The notes: a model not told the origin generated them from the sequence alone. 12,350 bases of DNA from Methanosarcinales archaeon (GCA_013415595.1 JAAEEW010000204.1:1-12350); one strand, 5' to 3'. Shown: positions 1 to 7,460, counted from the first letter of the stretch. Made by a program: numbers and translations.

Positions 1-121
1 ATCAATCATTTCCAGCCGGCAACATCCATCCCCGTCCCGAAAGATAAAAGTACTGTCAACATTCATTGAAAAATAAGCCCTGCACCAGGGGTCGGATTGG
101 TGCCAAACCATCACCTCGAGG

Positions 122-829
122 GTGGCTCGATTGAAAAAAAATCTGCACGTCGCTGTAGGTATTTTCCTCTTGCTGCTTTGTGGTTTAGTCTTGCTGAAGT
201 GCTTTTTTTATGATCCGTATGTCAAGACCCCTCTCTACGACGAGCCCTATGGCTACGGGGTCAAAATGGGAAGCCCGGGCCCGGCCCTCCCCGGGACCGC
301 CGGGGCTCCAATGCTCTCCTACCCAGAAGGCCGTGAGCCCATCTCCGACCGCCAGGCCTGGGAGCGAGCCGGGACCTGCGCCTCCAGCTTCGGCCCCCGA
401 GCCCGTGTCCACAGCCTCATGAAATTTTCCTCCAGCTACTACGCCCGGATAGTGGACGGCCAGACCGGAGAAAACCTGGCCGAGCTGATGGTAGATCGCT
501 ACTCCGGAGCCGTCTATCCTGAGCCGGGCCCCTGCTTCGCCCGGGCCGCCTCATCCCGGGAAACGGCCGGGGAGGGTGATGTCCAGCCCTACGACCAGGA
601 GGGGGCACGATCCCGGGCTGACAGCTTCCTGGCCGGCTACTGCCCCGGCTCAAGAGCCCTGGACGGAGAGGACTATCCCGGCTACTACAGCTTCTACTTC
701 GGCCGGCAGGATACGGAGGGGATACTGTCCGTCAACTCCTCGGACGGCCGGGTGTGGGTCCACAGCTGGCACGGCATCTTCCTGGAAGAGGTTTTGGACG
801 GTCGAGAGAAAGAGGGGAGCCCGAAGTGA
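122..829 (+). CDS. Membrane-anchored protein with two PepSY-like repeats
   Basis: Function unknown. The 235-residue product starts with a basic stretch (RLKK) and one hydrophobic segment at about residues 10-30, so it is probably anchored with the rest outside the cell. A Gly/Pro-rich linker follows (about 40-75). Two similar units come next, at about 76-135 and 159-217. Each has an Ala-rich helix, then a Tyr-Tyr strand (SSSYYARI; PGYYSFYF), then a strand pair closing on a VDRYSGAVY or VNSSDGRVW turn. This is the general layout of PepSY domains, which often accompany or inhibit secreted proteases; I assign it from pattern only. The GTG at 122 has no clear ribosome site. A TTG at 131 lies 6 bases after GGTG (121-124) and may be the real start, shortening the product by three residues. 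AT-rich stretches at about 40-50 and 67-77 could hold the promoter. It converges on the peptidase gene. Confidence 0.75.
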   Translation: MARLKKNLHVAVGIFLLLLCGLVLLKCFFYDPYVKTPLYDEPYGYGVKMGSPGPALPGTAGAPMLSYPEGREPISDRQAWERAGTCASSFGPRARVHSLMKFSSSYYARIVDGQTGENLAELMVDRYSGAVYPEPGPCFARAASSRETAGEGDVQPYDQEGARSRADSFLAGYCPGSRALDGEDYPGYYSFYFGRQDTEGILSVNSSDGRVWVHSWHGIFLEEVLDGREKEGSPK

Positions 830-866
830 GAGGATATGAGTAGCCATTAAATCGAAAAGAAAAACC

Positions 867-916
867 AGGTCCGGAGAAGAGCTTTTTTAATTCCGGCTGT
901 TGTCTTCCCCGGACCT
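867..916. terminator. Bidirectional hairpin terminator between convergent genes
   Basis: Arms 867-880 (AGGTCCGGAGAAGA) and 903-916 (TCTTCCCCGGACCT) pair at 13 of 14 positions, with one A-C mismatch. The 22-base loop holds a run of six T (883-888). The element lies 37 bases after the plus-strand stop and about 55 bases after the minus-strand peptidase stop, so it could end both transcripts. Confidence 0.7.
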
Positions 917-971
917 TTCTGCCTGTGATCTATGTTATCTGTGACCTCAGCTACCTGATTGTGACCATCCC

Positions 972-2867
972 TCAGGACGGCGGTACGTACTGCGCCTCCC
1001 CTATGATCTTCATGGGTTCATCTATCTGATACCTGGCCCTGATGGGGGCCAGAACCATGCTCCGTGATCCGATGTTCACCTCGTTGGAGGTGTAGTCGTG
1101 GTTGCACCGCCGGTCCGTCATCACGATGTAGACACCCTGAGGCGGTGTCTCGCCCTTCTTCACCGCAAACCACAGGCTTTGCAGATTGGACGGGTTCCCC
1201 AGAGCGCAAAATCCATAGAGCCGCTTTCCGCTCAGGTCGAAGATATCCACCCAGGTCCGGGAGGACGCGGTGTTCAGGCCGCAGGGCGGCAGATCGGGAG
1301 CGGCCTGGAACAGCTCGGCGGGATAGGCGTTCCAGTTGGTAACTGACAGCTTGTACCTGGTGAACTCCCCGGCGCTGGTAGTGTAATCTTCGGTCCCTGT
1401 CAGGGTCAGAACGGGGGCCGGCAGGGATGGGTAGCACTCCTGCTGCAGACACTCATGGTAGACGTTGGCCTTGTTCAGCCCGGCCTCGATCATCTGGGGC
1501 GTGTTCCAGCCCAGGATGCGGGTTACGTCGTTGTTCCAGGCGTACTGGTAGGCCTCGCCAAAGGACATCCGGCCGTCGCCGTTAGCGTCAGCCGAGGCCA
1601 CGTTGAAGGCCATGATGTAGCCGTAGACGCTCTCGCTGCCGCTATCTGCCGGGTTGGGGTCCGAGTCTCCGTCCACGTCGCCCCAGGAGGAGGTATCGGA
1701 GGAGGCAGAGGTGAAGACCACCCGGTTGACCTCGCCGTCGCCGGTCAGCTCGGTCTCTCCGGCGGCGTAGGTGCCGTCCTTGTACTTGCCGATGAAGCTT
1801 CCGCTGTGGCAGGCCTCGATGATGATGGTCATCTCTTTGCAGTTGATCCCGTCCAGCCAGGTGTCCATCTCACTGGCGGAGATGGACCCGCCGTCCGCGG
1901 TCCCGGGGACGCAGGAGACCAGGTTCACGTTGCCGTGAGAGCTGTAGAGGATGACCACCTTGTCCTTGACGTCGGCCCGGGCCGCCACCTGATCGATGGC
2001 CCAGCGGACGTTAGTCCTGCTTGTCGGCCGGTCCACACCCGTATGGCCGGAATGGGGGCTGACGTAGAAGATGTGATCATCGGGAACCCCCAGGTTCCTG
2101 AGGACGCCATACATGCCGTTGGTGTCGTCGTCAAAGGTGTCGGAGATGTCGTCGTACCCGCAGACCAGCACCGCCCAGACGTCGCAGGTGATCAGCGGCT
2201 GGATGTTCCCCAGCTGGCTCCATAATCCCGAGGCAAGGCTAAGCTGCTGCTCAGCTGCTGGCTTGCGGTAAAAGGTGATCATGGCCGTATCGGTCCTCAG
2301 GGACTCCTTGTCGAAGAGCGCCTCTTCGTTGACCTTCGGCCACCAGTCGGTATTCATCTCCTGCCTCTCTCCGGTGGCCGCGTCCACCAGGACCAGCTTG
2401 ACCGGATGAGCGAAGTGGGCTCCCGGCAGCTCGTCGATCATGAACAGCCAGCTCGGATTCTGAGCCACCAGCTTTCTGGAGGCCTGGCCGGGCGGGACGT
2501 AGGCCGCCTCTACCACTGCCCCCTGGGTAAGCATCTCTCCATGCTGCAGCACCCGCAGGCCCTTGCTCTGGTCGGCTCTATCCCAGAAGGGTGTGACCAC
2601 CGCGTCCTGGACCAGGGTGGCGGCGTTCTCCTTGCTCATCAAAGACGCACCGCCCACGCCAGCCAGACTCGGAGCGGTCTGGAGCATCTCCGCCCTCTCC
2701 AGCACGGGGCTGGCGGCAATCGTATCTGCCGTTCCCAGGGCGTCGGCCCTGGCCAGGAGCTGCGGGGAGACTCCCGGAGACGGGCCAGCCAGGCACAGCA
2801 GCAGCAGACAGATCGCCGCCGTCCGGGTCATGGCAGGCAATAACATTCGAAATGTTTTCAATTCCAT
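972..2867 (-). CDS. Secreted caspase-like peptidase (C13/legumain-like, clan CD)
   Basis: Predicted exported cysteine endopeptidase of 631 residues. I chose the ATG at 2867 because a perfect GGGAGGT site sits 7 bases upstream; a longer reading from 2942 would put about 25 poorly explained residues before the signal peptide. Order: signal peptide (about 1-30, with a CLLLLCLAG core); N-terminal domain (about 73-203); peptidase domain (about 228-470); C-terminal beta-rich domain (about 483-625). The catalytic dyad is visible: H311 in ILYSSHG and C353 in IIIEACHSGSF, each following a hydrophobic strand. The EAC triplet is typical of C13 enzymes. A textbook EF-hand loop, DANGDGRMSFGE (427-438), and an acidic DVDGDSD stretch (about 397-403) suggest calcium binding. 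The N-terminal domain is homologous to the protein encoded just upstream (3003-3608), probably in the same transcript because no AT-rich promoter lies in the 135-base gap. Substrate is unknown. Confidence 0.88.
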   Translation of the reverse strand: MELKTFRMLLPAMTRTAAICLLLLCLAGPSPGVSPQLLARADALGTADTIAASPVLERAEMLQTAPSLAGVGGASLMSKENAATLVQDAVVTPFWDRADQSKGLRVLQHGEMLTQGAVVEAAYVPPGQASRKLVAQNPSWLFMIDELPGAHFAHPVKLVLVDAATGERQEMNTDWWPKVNEEALFDKESLRTDTAMITFYRKPAAEQQLSLASGLWSQLGNIQPLITCDVWAVLVCGYDDISDTFDDDTNGMYGVLRNLGVPDDHIFYVSPHSGHTGVDRPTSRTNVRWAIDQVAARADVKDKVVILYSSHGNVNLVSCVPGTADGGSISASEMDTWLDGINCKEMTIIIEACHSGSFIGKYKDGTYAAGETELTGDGEVNRVVFTSASSDTSSWGDVDGDSDPNPADSGSESVYGYIMAFNVASADANGDGRMSFGEAYQYAWNNDVTRILGWNTPQMIEAGLNKANVYHECLQQECYPSLPAPVLTLTGTEDYTTSAGEFTRYKLSVTNWNAYPAELFQAAPDLPPCGLNTASSRTWVDIFDLSGKRLYGFCALGNPSNLQSLWFAVKKGETPPQGVYIVMTDRRCNHDYTSNEVNIGSRSMVLAPIRARYQIDEPMKIIGEAQYVPPS

Positions 2868-2874
2868 CGTCAAT

Positions 2875-2881
2875 ACCTCCC
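2875..2881 (-). promoter_or_regulatory. Strong ribosome binding site of the peptidase gene
   Basis: On the minus strand this reads GGGAGGT, 7 bases before the ATG at 2867. It decides the start of the peptidase against the in-frame start at 2942. Confidence 0.8.
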
Positions 2882-3002
2882 TTGCCCTGAAAAGAATGAA
2901 GCCTTTCCAGAGGGGGGGAGAAAGGTCAATCCGGCGTGCCACTCCCGTCAGGAGGGACCGCTCAAACTAAGGCCATCCTCACCGCCCCCATGCGCTATCA
3001 TT

Positions 3003-3608
3003 TCACGCTTCGGGCTCCTCCTCAAAGATTATGGTCTCCGGGTCCTCTCTCGCGGCCTCATCGCTGAAGACAGGCTCAGCCAGGAGCGGCCACCACTGGG
3101 CATCCATGCTCTGGATCTCTCCGCTGACCGCGTCGAGAACCGCTATTATCGTCGGGTGGGCATAGTGGGCTCCTGGAGCCAGGTCCAGGAAGAATAGCCA
3201 GCTAGCGTTTTCGCAGACCAGGACGGAAGCATTCGATGTTCCGTCTACCGCCGCCACTCGCACTTCGGTGCCGGCGTCCAGCAGCTCCGGGTACTGGTTG
3301 ACCCGCAGGCCCATATTGACCTCCCGATTCTCGGTCACGTTCCTGACCAGGGTGTCGATGATCATCCGGGCAGCATCGTCTCTGGAGATCAGAGATTGGC
3401 TGGCGTTATCATCTGCAAGATCCTCAGCCGGCTCAATTGCTGGGACATTTGCCGGATCTTCTGCCAGGTCCTCTGCCAGGTTCTCTGCCTGAGCTTCAGC
3501 CAGGGCAGAAGGAATGCATAGACCGAAAATGGCCACCAGCATCAGCAGCATGCTGCCGGTCCAAAAAAAGTTCCTAGTCCATTTTTCAGAATTCTGATTA
3601 AGAATCAT
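3003..3608 (-). CDS. Secreted stand-alone copy of the peptidase N-terminal domain
   Basis: The 201-residue product has a basic n-region, a hydrophobic core (about 15-35) and a likely signal peptidase site after ALA (about 37). An acidic Ala/Glu/Asp spacer (38-70) follows, with repeated LAED units. A single domain (about 72-196) matches residues 73-203 of the peptidase encoded downstream. Shared landmarks in the same order and spacing are the Ser-(Lys/Arg)-(Glu/Asp)-(Asn/Asp)-Ala-Ala helix start, GLRV, SWLF, PGAH(F/Y)AHP, a DA-x-(T/S)-GE turn and WWP. It has no peptidase domain. The domain resembles PepSY/FTP propeptide folds; that is inference. It is the first gene of the probable operon with the peptidase. 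Possible roles are inhibitor, folding helper or substrate adaptor for its neighbour, or it may be a leftover of gene duplication. The ATG is chosen because it gives a full signal peptide and lies about 37 bases from a TATA-like box. Confidence 0.82.
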   Translation of the reverse strand: MILNQNSEKWTRNFFWTGSMLLMLVAIFGLCIPSALAEAQAENLAEDLAEDPANVPAIEPAEDLADDNASQSLISRDDAARMIIDTLVRNVTENREVNMGLRVNQYPELLDAGTEVRVAAVDGTSNASVLVCENASWLFFLDLAPGAHYAHPTIIAVLDAVSGEIQSMDAQWWPLLAEPVFSDEAAREDPETIIFEEEPEA

Positions 3609-3641
3609 AGTTACGCCCCTGATCTAACGGCACTGCTGAAG

Positions 3642-3649
3642 ATAAATAA
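3642..3649 (-). promoter_or_regulatory. TATA-like box upstream of the prodomain-peptidase pair
   Basis: Minus strand reads TTATTTAT in AT-rich context, centred about 37 bases from the ATG at 3608. With the usual archaeal spacing of about 25 bases to the transcription start, the leader would be about 12-14 bases, with AGGGG as a weak ribosome site. Confidence 0.5.
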
Positions 3650-3679
3650 CTTATGATGACAGTTCCGCCGGAGGCGGAT

Positions 3680-3734
3680 GCCATTGGACCGCTATTGGAC
3701 AGCCATCGGATTGCCATCGGACCGCCATGGTCCG
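3680..3734. repeat. Five imperfect 11-bp tandem repeats
   Basis: The run reads as GCCATTGGACC, GCTATTGGACA, GCCATCGGATT, GCCATCGGACC, GCCATGGTCCG, an 11-base period. It lies between the flavoprotein stop (3808) and the promoter of the gene starting at 3608. An 11-base period is close to one helical turn, so it could be a stacked protein-binding site, but simple slippage would look the same. Confidence 0.7.
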
Positions 3735-3807
3735 GGCCGCCGGGAATTATGCAGGACTGGACTCTCTGGCAACCGCCCCGTCTCAGGGCGGTATCCCTGG
3801 CCCGCGT

Positions 3808-5325
3808 TCAACCTCTTCCCGTCGTCCTCCTAGTCGTTCTCGCCGATTGGCCAGGCATCCTGGCTATGCTCCTGGCAGCCAGCATCCCGGTGGAGAAGGC
3901 AGCCTGCAGATTGTAGCCGCCGGTGTCTCCATCCACGTCCAGCACCTCGCCCACCAGGTAGAGCCCCGGCACCAGACGCGACTCCATGGTCCGGGAATTG
4001 ACCTCCCGCAGGTCCACCCCGCCCCGGGTGACCATGGCCAGGTCATAGCCGCCAAGGCTCGAGATCTCCAGGGGAAGTCCGGTCAGATTATCCAGCAGGG
4101 CGATTCGCATCTGCCTGGTCAGCTGAGCGCATTGCAGCCCTTCCGGAATTCCCGAGATCTCCAGAATTTTGGAAATCAGCCTGCCGGGAATGGATGGGCG
4201 AGGGGATGGCGGGGACGATCCTGGGGATGGAGAAGAGCCGGAGCCCTGGCAGGAGCCGTCGGACCCTGAGGATGAGGAGGTGCGCGGGGACAGGCAGGAA
4301 TCTGAGAGCGGGGAGGAATCTGAGAGCGAGAGGGGACGGGAGGCAAAGAATGCCGGCGGCAGATCGCCCAGCATCGTCTTTATGCTACTGCTTCCCATCT
4401 CGCCTGCGTTCTTCAAGAGCCAGGCTTCCAGCTCCTGGCGTCTCCCCGGCCGGATGAATGACAGCCGCAGGACGTGGCCAGGGGCCAGATATCGGGAGAA
4501 GTCCAGGATGGCCGGGCCGGATAGCCCCTGGTGGGTGAAGAGCAGGTCGGCGCAATAGGTCCTCGTGGTCTTCGAATCAGGCTGCGATCCCTTCGAATCC
4601 TGCAGCGACACCAGCAAATCGGGAACGGAGACTCCAGCCAGATCGGCAAAGGGATAGTCCTTGATGTAGACCGGGGTCAGGGCCGGCCCGGGCTCTACGA
4701 TGGCGTGTCCCAGATCCCTGGCGAACCGGTAGCCGTCCCCTGTCGATCCCGTGGCCGGGTAGGAGCACCCCCCGGTGGCAATGACCAGCAGGGGTGAAGA
4801 ATAGATTTCATCCCCGGTGACCACTTTGAATCCCTGTTCATCTCTGGAGACCGATAGCACCTTCTGGCCGCAGCAGATGCTTACCTGGCGGGCCCGGCAC
4901 TCCTGCAGAAGGACGTCCAGGACGTCCCTGGATCTCCCGGTCCGGGGAAAGATCTTGCCGCTCTCTTCCTCGATCATGGATAGTCCCTTTCCGGCAAAGA
5001 AAGAGATCAGATCGCGGTTGGTGAAGCCCAGGAGGGCCGGGCGCAAGAACCGGCCGCCCTCTCCGTAATGACTGAGGAATTCTCTGATCTCTCCGCTATG
5101 GGTGATGTTGCAGCGCCCCTGGCCGGAGATCAGGAGCTTACGGCCCGGGGAGCTCTTCTTCTCCAGAACGACAATGTGCGGACGCTGATTTTGATCATGA
5201 TTGGAGCTTGCAGAATTTATGGCGGCAAATAGCCCGGCTGGCCCGGCTCCGATGATTATCAGATCTGCCTCTTCAGGGCAGGCTCCCTCTCTCCTGGCAG
5301 AGGGCCTGATCCGGGACGATGTCAT
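3808..5325 (-). CDS. FAD-dependent oxidoreductase, HI0933/YhiN family
   Basis: A 505-residue flavoprotein. The N-terminal Rossmann motif LIIIGAGPAGLFAA (about 22-35) binds the ADP part of FAD. Further family marks are KLLISGQGRCN (about 63-73), ESGKIFPRTGRSRDV (about 121-135), the second dinucleotide-contact motif VIATGGCSYPATGSTGDGY (about 181-199) and the C-terminal FAD motif GEVLDVDGDTGGYNLQAAF (about 459-477). Members of this family are soluble oxidoreductases, mostly of unknown substrate; one bacterial relative (BaiN) is linked to bile-acid reduction. The ATG at 5325 is preferred because GGAG lies 8 bases upstream; an in-frame TTG at 5412 would add 29 residues with no family character. 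Odd point: a Ser/Pro/Gly-rich low-complexity segment (about 332-377) interrupts the substrate domain. The C-terminal tail is basic and Thr/Arg-rich. Confidence 0.9.
   Translation of the reverse strand: MTSSRIRPSARREGACPEEADLIIIGAGPAGLFAAINSASSNHDQNQRPHIVVLEKKSSPGRKLLISGQGRCNITHSGEIREFLSHYGEGGRFLRPALLGFTNRDLISFFAGKGLSMIEEESGKIFPRTGRSRDVLDVLLQECRARQVSICCGQKVLSVSRDEQGFKVVTGDEIYSSPLLVIATGGCSYPATGSTGDGYRFARDLGHAIVEPGPALTPVYIKDYPFADLAGVSVPDLLVSLQDSKGSQPDSKTTRTYCADLLFTHQGLSGPAILDFSRYLAPGHVLRLSFIRPGRRQELEAWLLKNAGEMGSSSIKTMLGDLPPAFFASRPLSLSDSSPLSDSCLSPRTSSSSGSDGSCQGSGSSPSPGSSPPSPRPSIPGRLISKILEISGIPEGLQCAQLTRQMRIALLDNLTGLPLEISSLGGYDLAMVTRGGVDLREVNSRTMESRLVPGLYLVGEVLDVDGDTGGYNLQAAFSTGMLAARSIARMPGQSARTTRRTTGRG
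4297..4328. repeat. 14-bp direct repeat inside the flavoprotein insertion
   Basis: GGAATCTGAGAGCG occurs at 4297-4310 and 4315-4328, period 18, encoding repeated LSDSS-type units. It shows that the low-complexity insertion grew by in-frame local duplication. Confidence 0.75.
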
Positions 5326-5430
5326 GGGGCATCTCCAGTCATCAACGATGCCCTTAATCCCTCCCCGGTGATGAACCTGGCCATCGAATCCCGGAGATAA
5401 GCGACAATTCAAGAATAGCGGTTCAAGATT

Positions 5431-5446
5431 CGGGGCCTATGCCCCG
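5431..5446 (-). promoter_or_regulatory. Small GC hairpin in the flavoprotein leader
   Basis: CGGGGC (5431-5436), 4-base loop, GCCCCG (5441-5446). It sits in the long stretch between the inferred promoter (about 5507) and the ATG at 5325, so a leader of roughly 150 bases could carry it. No known riboswitch is recognised. Confidence 0.35.
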
Positions 5447-5487
5447 TGGTTGGCATGAGGCCCTCCGCCCCGTTCATCTCATCAAAC

Positions 5488-5503
5488 ATTGTAATAATAC
5501 AAT
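5488..5503. promoter_or_regulatory. Palindromic operator candidate at the flavoprotein promoter
   Basis: ATTGTA-ATAA-TACAAT is a perfect 6-bp inverted repeat with a 4-base spacer. On the minus strand it lies just downstream of the TATA-like box, between it and the expected transcription start. This is where an archaeal repressor would block initiation. Confidence 0.5.
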
Positions 5504-5511
5504 ATTATATT
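5504..5511 (-). promoter_or_regulatory. TATA-like box of the flavoprotein gene
   Basis: Minus strand reads AATATAAT in an AT-rich island between two GC-rich genes. The predicted start of transcription is near 5480, giving a leader of about 155 bases before the ATG at 5325. Confidence 0.5.
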
Positions 5512-5543
5512 CTTGATGATCTCCGCCTGGGAAGGCCGGCAGA

Positions 5544-5561
5544 GCCGCCCCCCCCGGCGGC
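5544..5561 (-). terminator. GC hairpin just after the CoA-transferase stop codon
   Basis: GCCGCC (5544-5549), six C as loop, GGCGGC (5556-5561), ending four bases from the stop codon at 5565-5567. There is no oligo-T directly after it; the AT-rich promoter island follows about 30 bases on. It may end or stabilise the transcript. Confidence 0.4.
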
Positions 5562-5564
5562 GGC

Positions 5565-7460
5565 CTACCTCTTGTCCCGGAAGGTCAGCTTCATCTCGTA
5601 GACGTCGGAGTCCTTGACCTTCTCCACCTCGAAGCCCATCTTCTCGAATAGCCGGAATACGGGGTCGTTGTCCACCAGCACATCGGCGGTGAATCCCAGC
5701 ACGCCGTTCTTCTTCGCCAGGTAGGTGATGTAGTTCAACAGCTCCATGCCCACCCCATGCTTCTGGTACTGATCCCTCACCAGTAGCCCGATCTCGGCAG
5801 TGTGCAACCCGCCGTTGATCTCGTACTGGCCCATGCCGATCACCGTCTCCTTGCCCTCGGTGGCCACCACCGCCAGGATCAGTATCTTCCTGGTGTAGTC
5901 GATGACCGCCAGTTGCTGGAGCATCTCGTGGGGGACGTCCTTTCTGACCGAGAGGAACCGGTAGTAACGGCTCTGCTCGGAGAGTGAGTAGAGGAAGTCC
6001 TTTAAGAGCGGCTCGTCGCTGAACTTCACCGGCCTCAGCAGGATGTTCAGCCCGGACTTGGTGGTGCGCCGCGTCTCCAGGGACTCGGGATAGATCCCTC
6101 TCTCTCCGGGGATGAAGGCCTGGTCCTCGAAGATCAGGCCCAGCTTCTTGGCCTCCTCGATCAGCCAGGGCTGGAAGCTGGGGTGGGCGATGGCGATCAG
6201 GTCCATGGCCCGCTCCCGGATGTTCTTTCCGTGCAGGTAGGCGATGCCAAACTCGGTGACCACGTAGTGCACGTCTCCCCGGGTCAGGGTGACCCCGGCC
6301 CCCTCCTTCAGGAAGGGCACGATGCGGGAGATGTGGCCCTCGTTGGCGGTGGAGGGCAGGGCCAGGATGGTCTTGCCGTTAGGCGCCAGGATGGCTCCCC
6401 GCATGAAGTCCGCCTGGCCGCCTACGCCGCTGTAGAATGATTTGCCCATCGACTCCGCCGTGGCCTGGCCGGTCAGGTCGATCTCCAGGGCGGAGTTGAT
6501 GGCGATCATGTTCCTCTGCCTAGCGATCACCAGGGGGTTGGTGGTGTAATCGATGGTCCGAAACTCGATGGCCGGATTGTACTGCAGGTAGTCGTAGGTC
6601 TCCTTATTGCCCATGCAAAAGGTGGCCACGGTCTTGTGCTGGTCCAGAGTCTTCTGGGTGTTGTCCACCACTCCCCGCTTCATCAGGTCCACGATGCCGT
6701 CGGTGAGAAGCTCGGTGTGCACTCCCAGGTTCTTCTTGTCCTGCAGGTTGGAGAGGACGGCGTTGGGGATGCTGCCGTAGCCCACCTGGATGGTGGAACC
6801 GTCCTCCACGATGCGGGAGACGTAGCGACCGATGCTCTGGGCCAGGTCGCCGGGGACGGTCTCCCGGTACTCCAGCAGGGGCTCGTCGTGCTGGACCACG
6901 TACTCCACGTCGTCGATGTTGATCAGAGAGTCCCCGTGCACCCGGGGCATGAATGAATTGACCTGGGCGATGACCAGAGAGGCCTTCTCCGTGGCCGCCT
7001 TGACGATGTCCACGCTTATTCCCAGGCTCATGTCCCCGTTCTCGTCGGGTGGGGAGGTCTGGATGAGGGCCACGTCCACGGGGATGATCTCCCGGTAAAA
7101 GAGGCTGGGTACTGATGAGAGGAAGATGGGGGTGTAGTCGGCGGCCAGGCGGTTGACCGCCTCCCTGGTGCTCTCCCCGATGAAGAAGGAGTTCAAGCGG
7201 AAGTTGAGCTTGAACTTCTCGTCGGTGTAGGGGGCCACCCCCAGGGTCCAGACGTGGATCAGCTCGGCATCGAAGTAGGCGGTAGGATAACGCTTTGCGT
7301 TCTCCACCAGCAGGCTCACCAGGTGCTGGGGCTCGCCGCAACCGGTTCCGATGAAGATCCTGTCGCCGGGATGGATGTGGCTGAAGATCATCCGCTCTGA
7401 TGCCAGCTTCTCGGGCCATCTCTCCTTAATTAAATCAATATTATTGCTCTCCTGGGCCAT
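5565..7460 (-). CDS. Acetyl-CoA hydrolase/CoA-transferase fused to a GNAT acetyltransferase domain
   Basis: A 631-residue two-domain protein. Residues about 10-460 match the acetyl-CoA hydrolase/4-hydroxybutyrate CoA-transferase family (class I CoA-transferases), which move CoA between acyl groups or hydrolyse acyl-CoA. Visible marks: an early glycine loop FIGTGCGEP (36-44); HTELLTDGIVDL (248-259), whose E250 is the likely glutamyl-CoA catalytic residue; and YSGVGGQADFMRGA (343-356). Residues about 472-626 form a GNAT domain with the acetyl-CoA loop QKHGVG (566-571) after the EIGLLV strand. Fusions of this shape are known in bacteria and archaea; the GNAT part may acetylate the enzyme itself or another protein, or sense acetyl-CoA. 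The ATG at 7460 follows AGGTTGGAG closely. It stands alone, with its own upstream AT-rich region and a small hairpin (7512-7525) in the likely leader. In an acetate-using methanogen it would touch the acetyl-CoA pool, but the real acyl partner is not visible. Confidence 0.93.
   Translation of the reverse strand: MAQESNNIDLIKERWPEKLASERMIFSHIHPGDRIFIGTGCGEPQHLVSLLVENAKRYPTAYFDAELIHVWTLGVAPYTDEKFKLNFRLNSFFIGESTREAVNRLAADYTPIFLSSVPSLFYREIIPVDVALIQTSPPDENGDMSLGISVDIVKAATEKASLVIAQVNSFMPRVHGDSLINIDDVEYVVQHDEPLLEYRETVPGDLAQSIGRYVSRIVEDGSTIQVGYGSIPNAVLSNLQDKKNLGVHTELLTDGIVDLMKRGVVDNTQKTLDQHKTVATFCMGNKETYDYLQYNPAIEFRTIDYTTNPLVIARQRNMIAINSALEIDLTGQATAESMGKSFYSGVGGQADFMRGAILAPNGKTILALPSTANEGHISRIVPFLKEGAGVTLTRGDVHYVVTEFGIAYLHGKNIRERAMDLIAIAHPSFQPWLIEEAKKLGLIFEDQAFIPGERGIYPESLETRRTTKSGLNILLRPVKFSDEPLLKDFLYSLSEQSRYYRFLSVRKDVPHEMLQQLAVIDYTRKILILAVVATEGKETVIGMGQYEINGGLHTAEIGLLVRDQYQKHGVGMELLNYITYLAKKNGVLGFTADVLVDNDPVFRLFEKMGFEVEKVKDSDVYEMKLTFRDKR

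Noticed and set aside
1455..2225. Long plus-strand open frame (256 codons, Val/Gly/Asp-rich) opposite the peptidase
   Set aside because: It is antisense to a gene with catalytic motifs, signal peptide and strong ribosome site, and its composition is the shadow expected from GC-rich third positions.
5548..5555. Run of eight C as a possible frameshift or quadruplex site
   Set aside because: It lies outside the coding region, just after a stop codon, and one G-run cannot form a quadruplex alone.
6604..7419. 271-codon minus-strand frame within the CoA-transferase gene
   Set aside because: Arg/Pro/Gly/His-rich with no motif; it is another frame of a well-supported gene.
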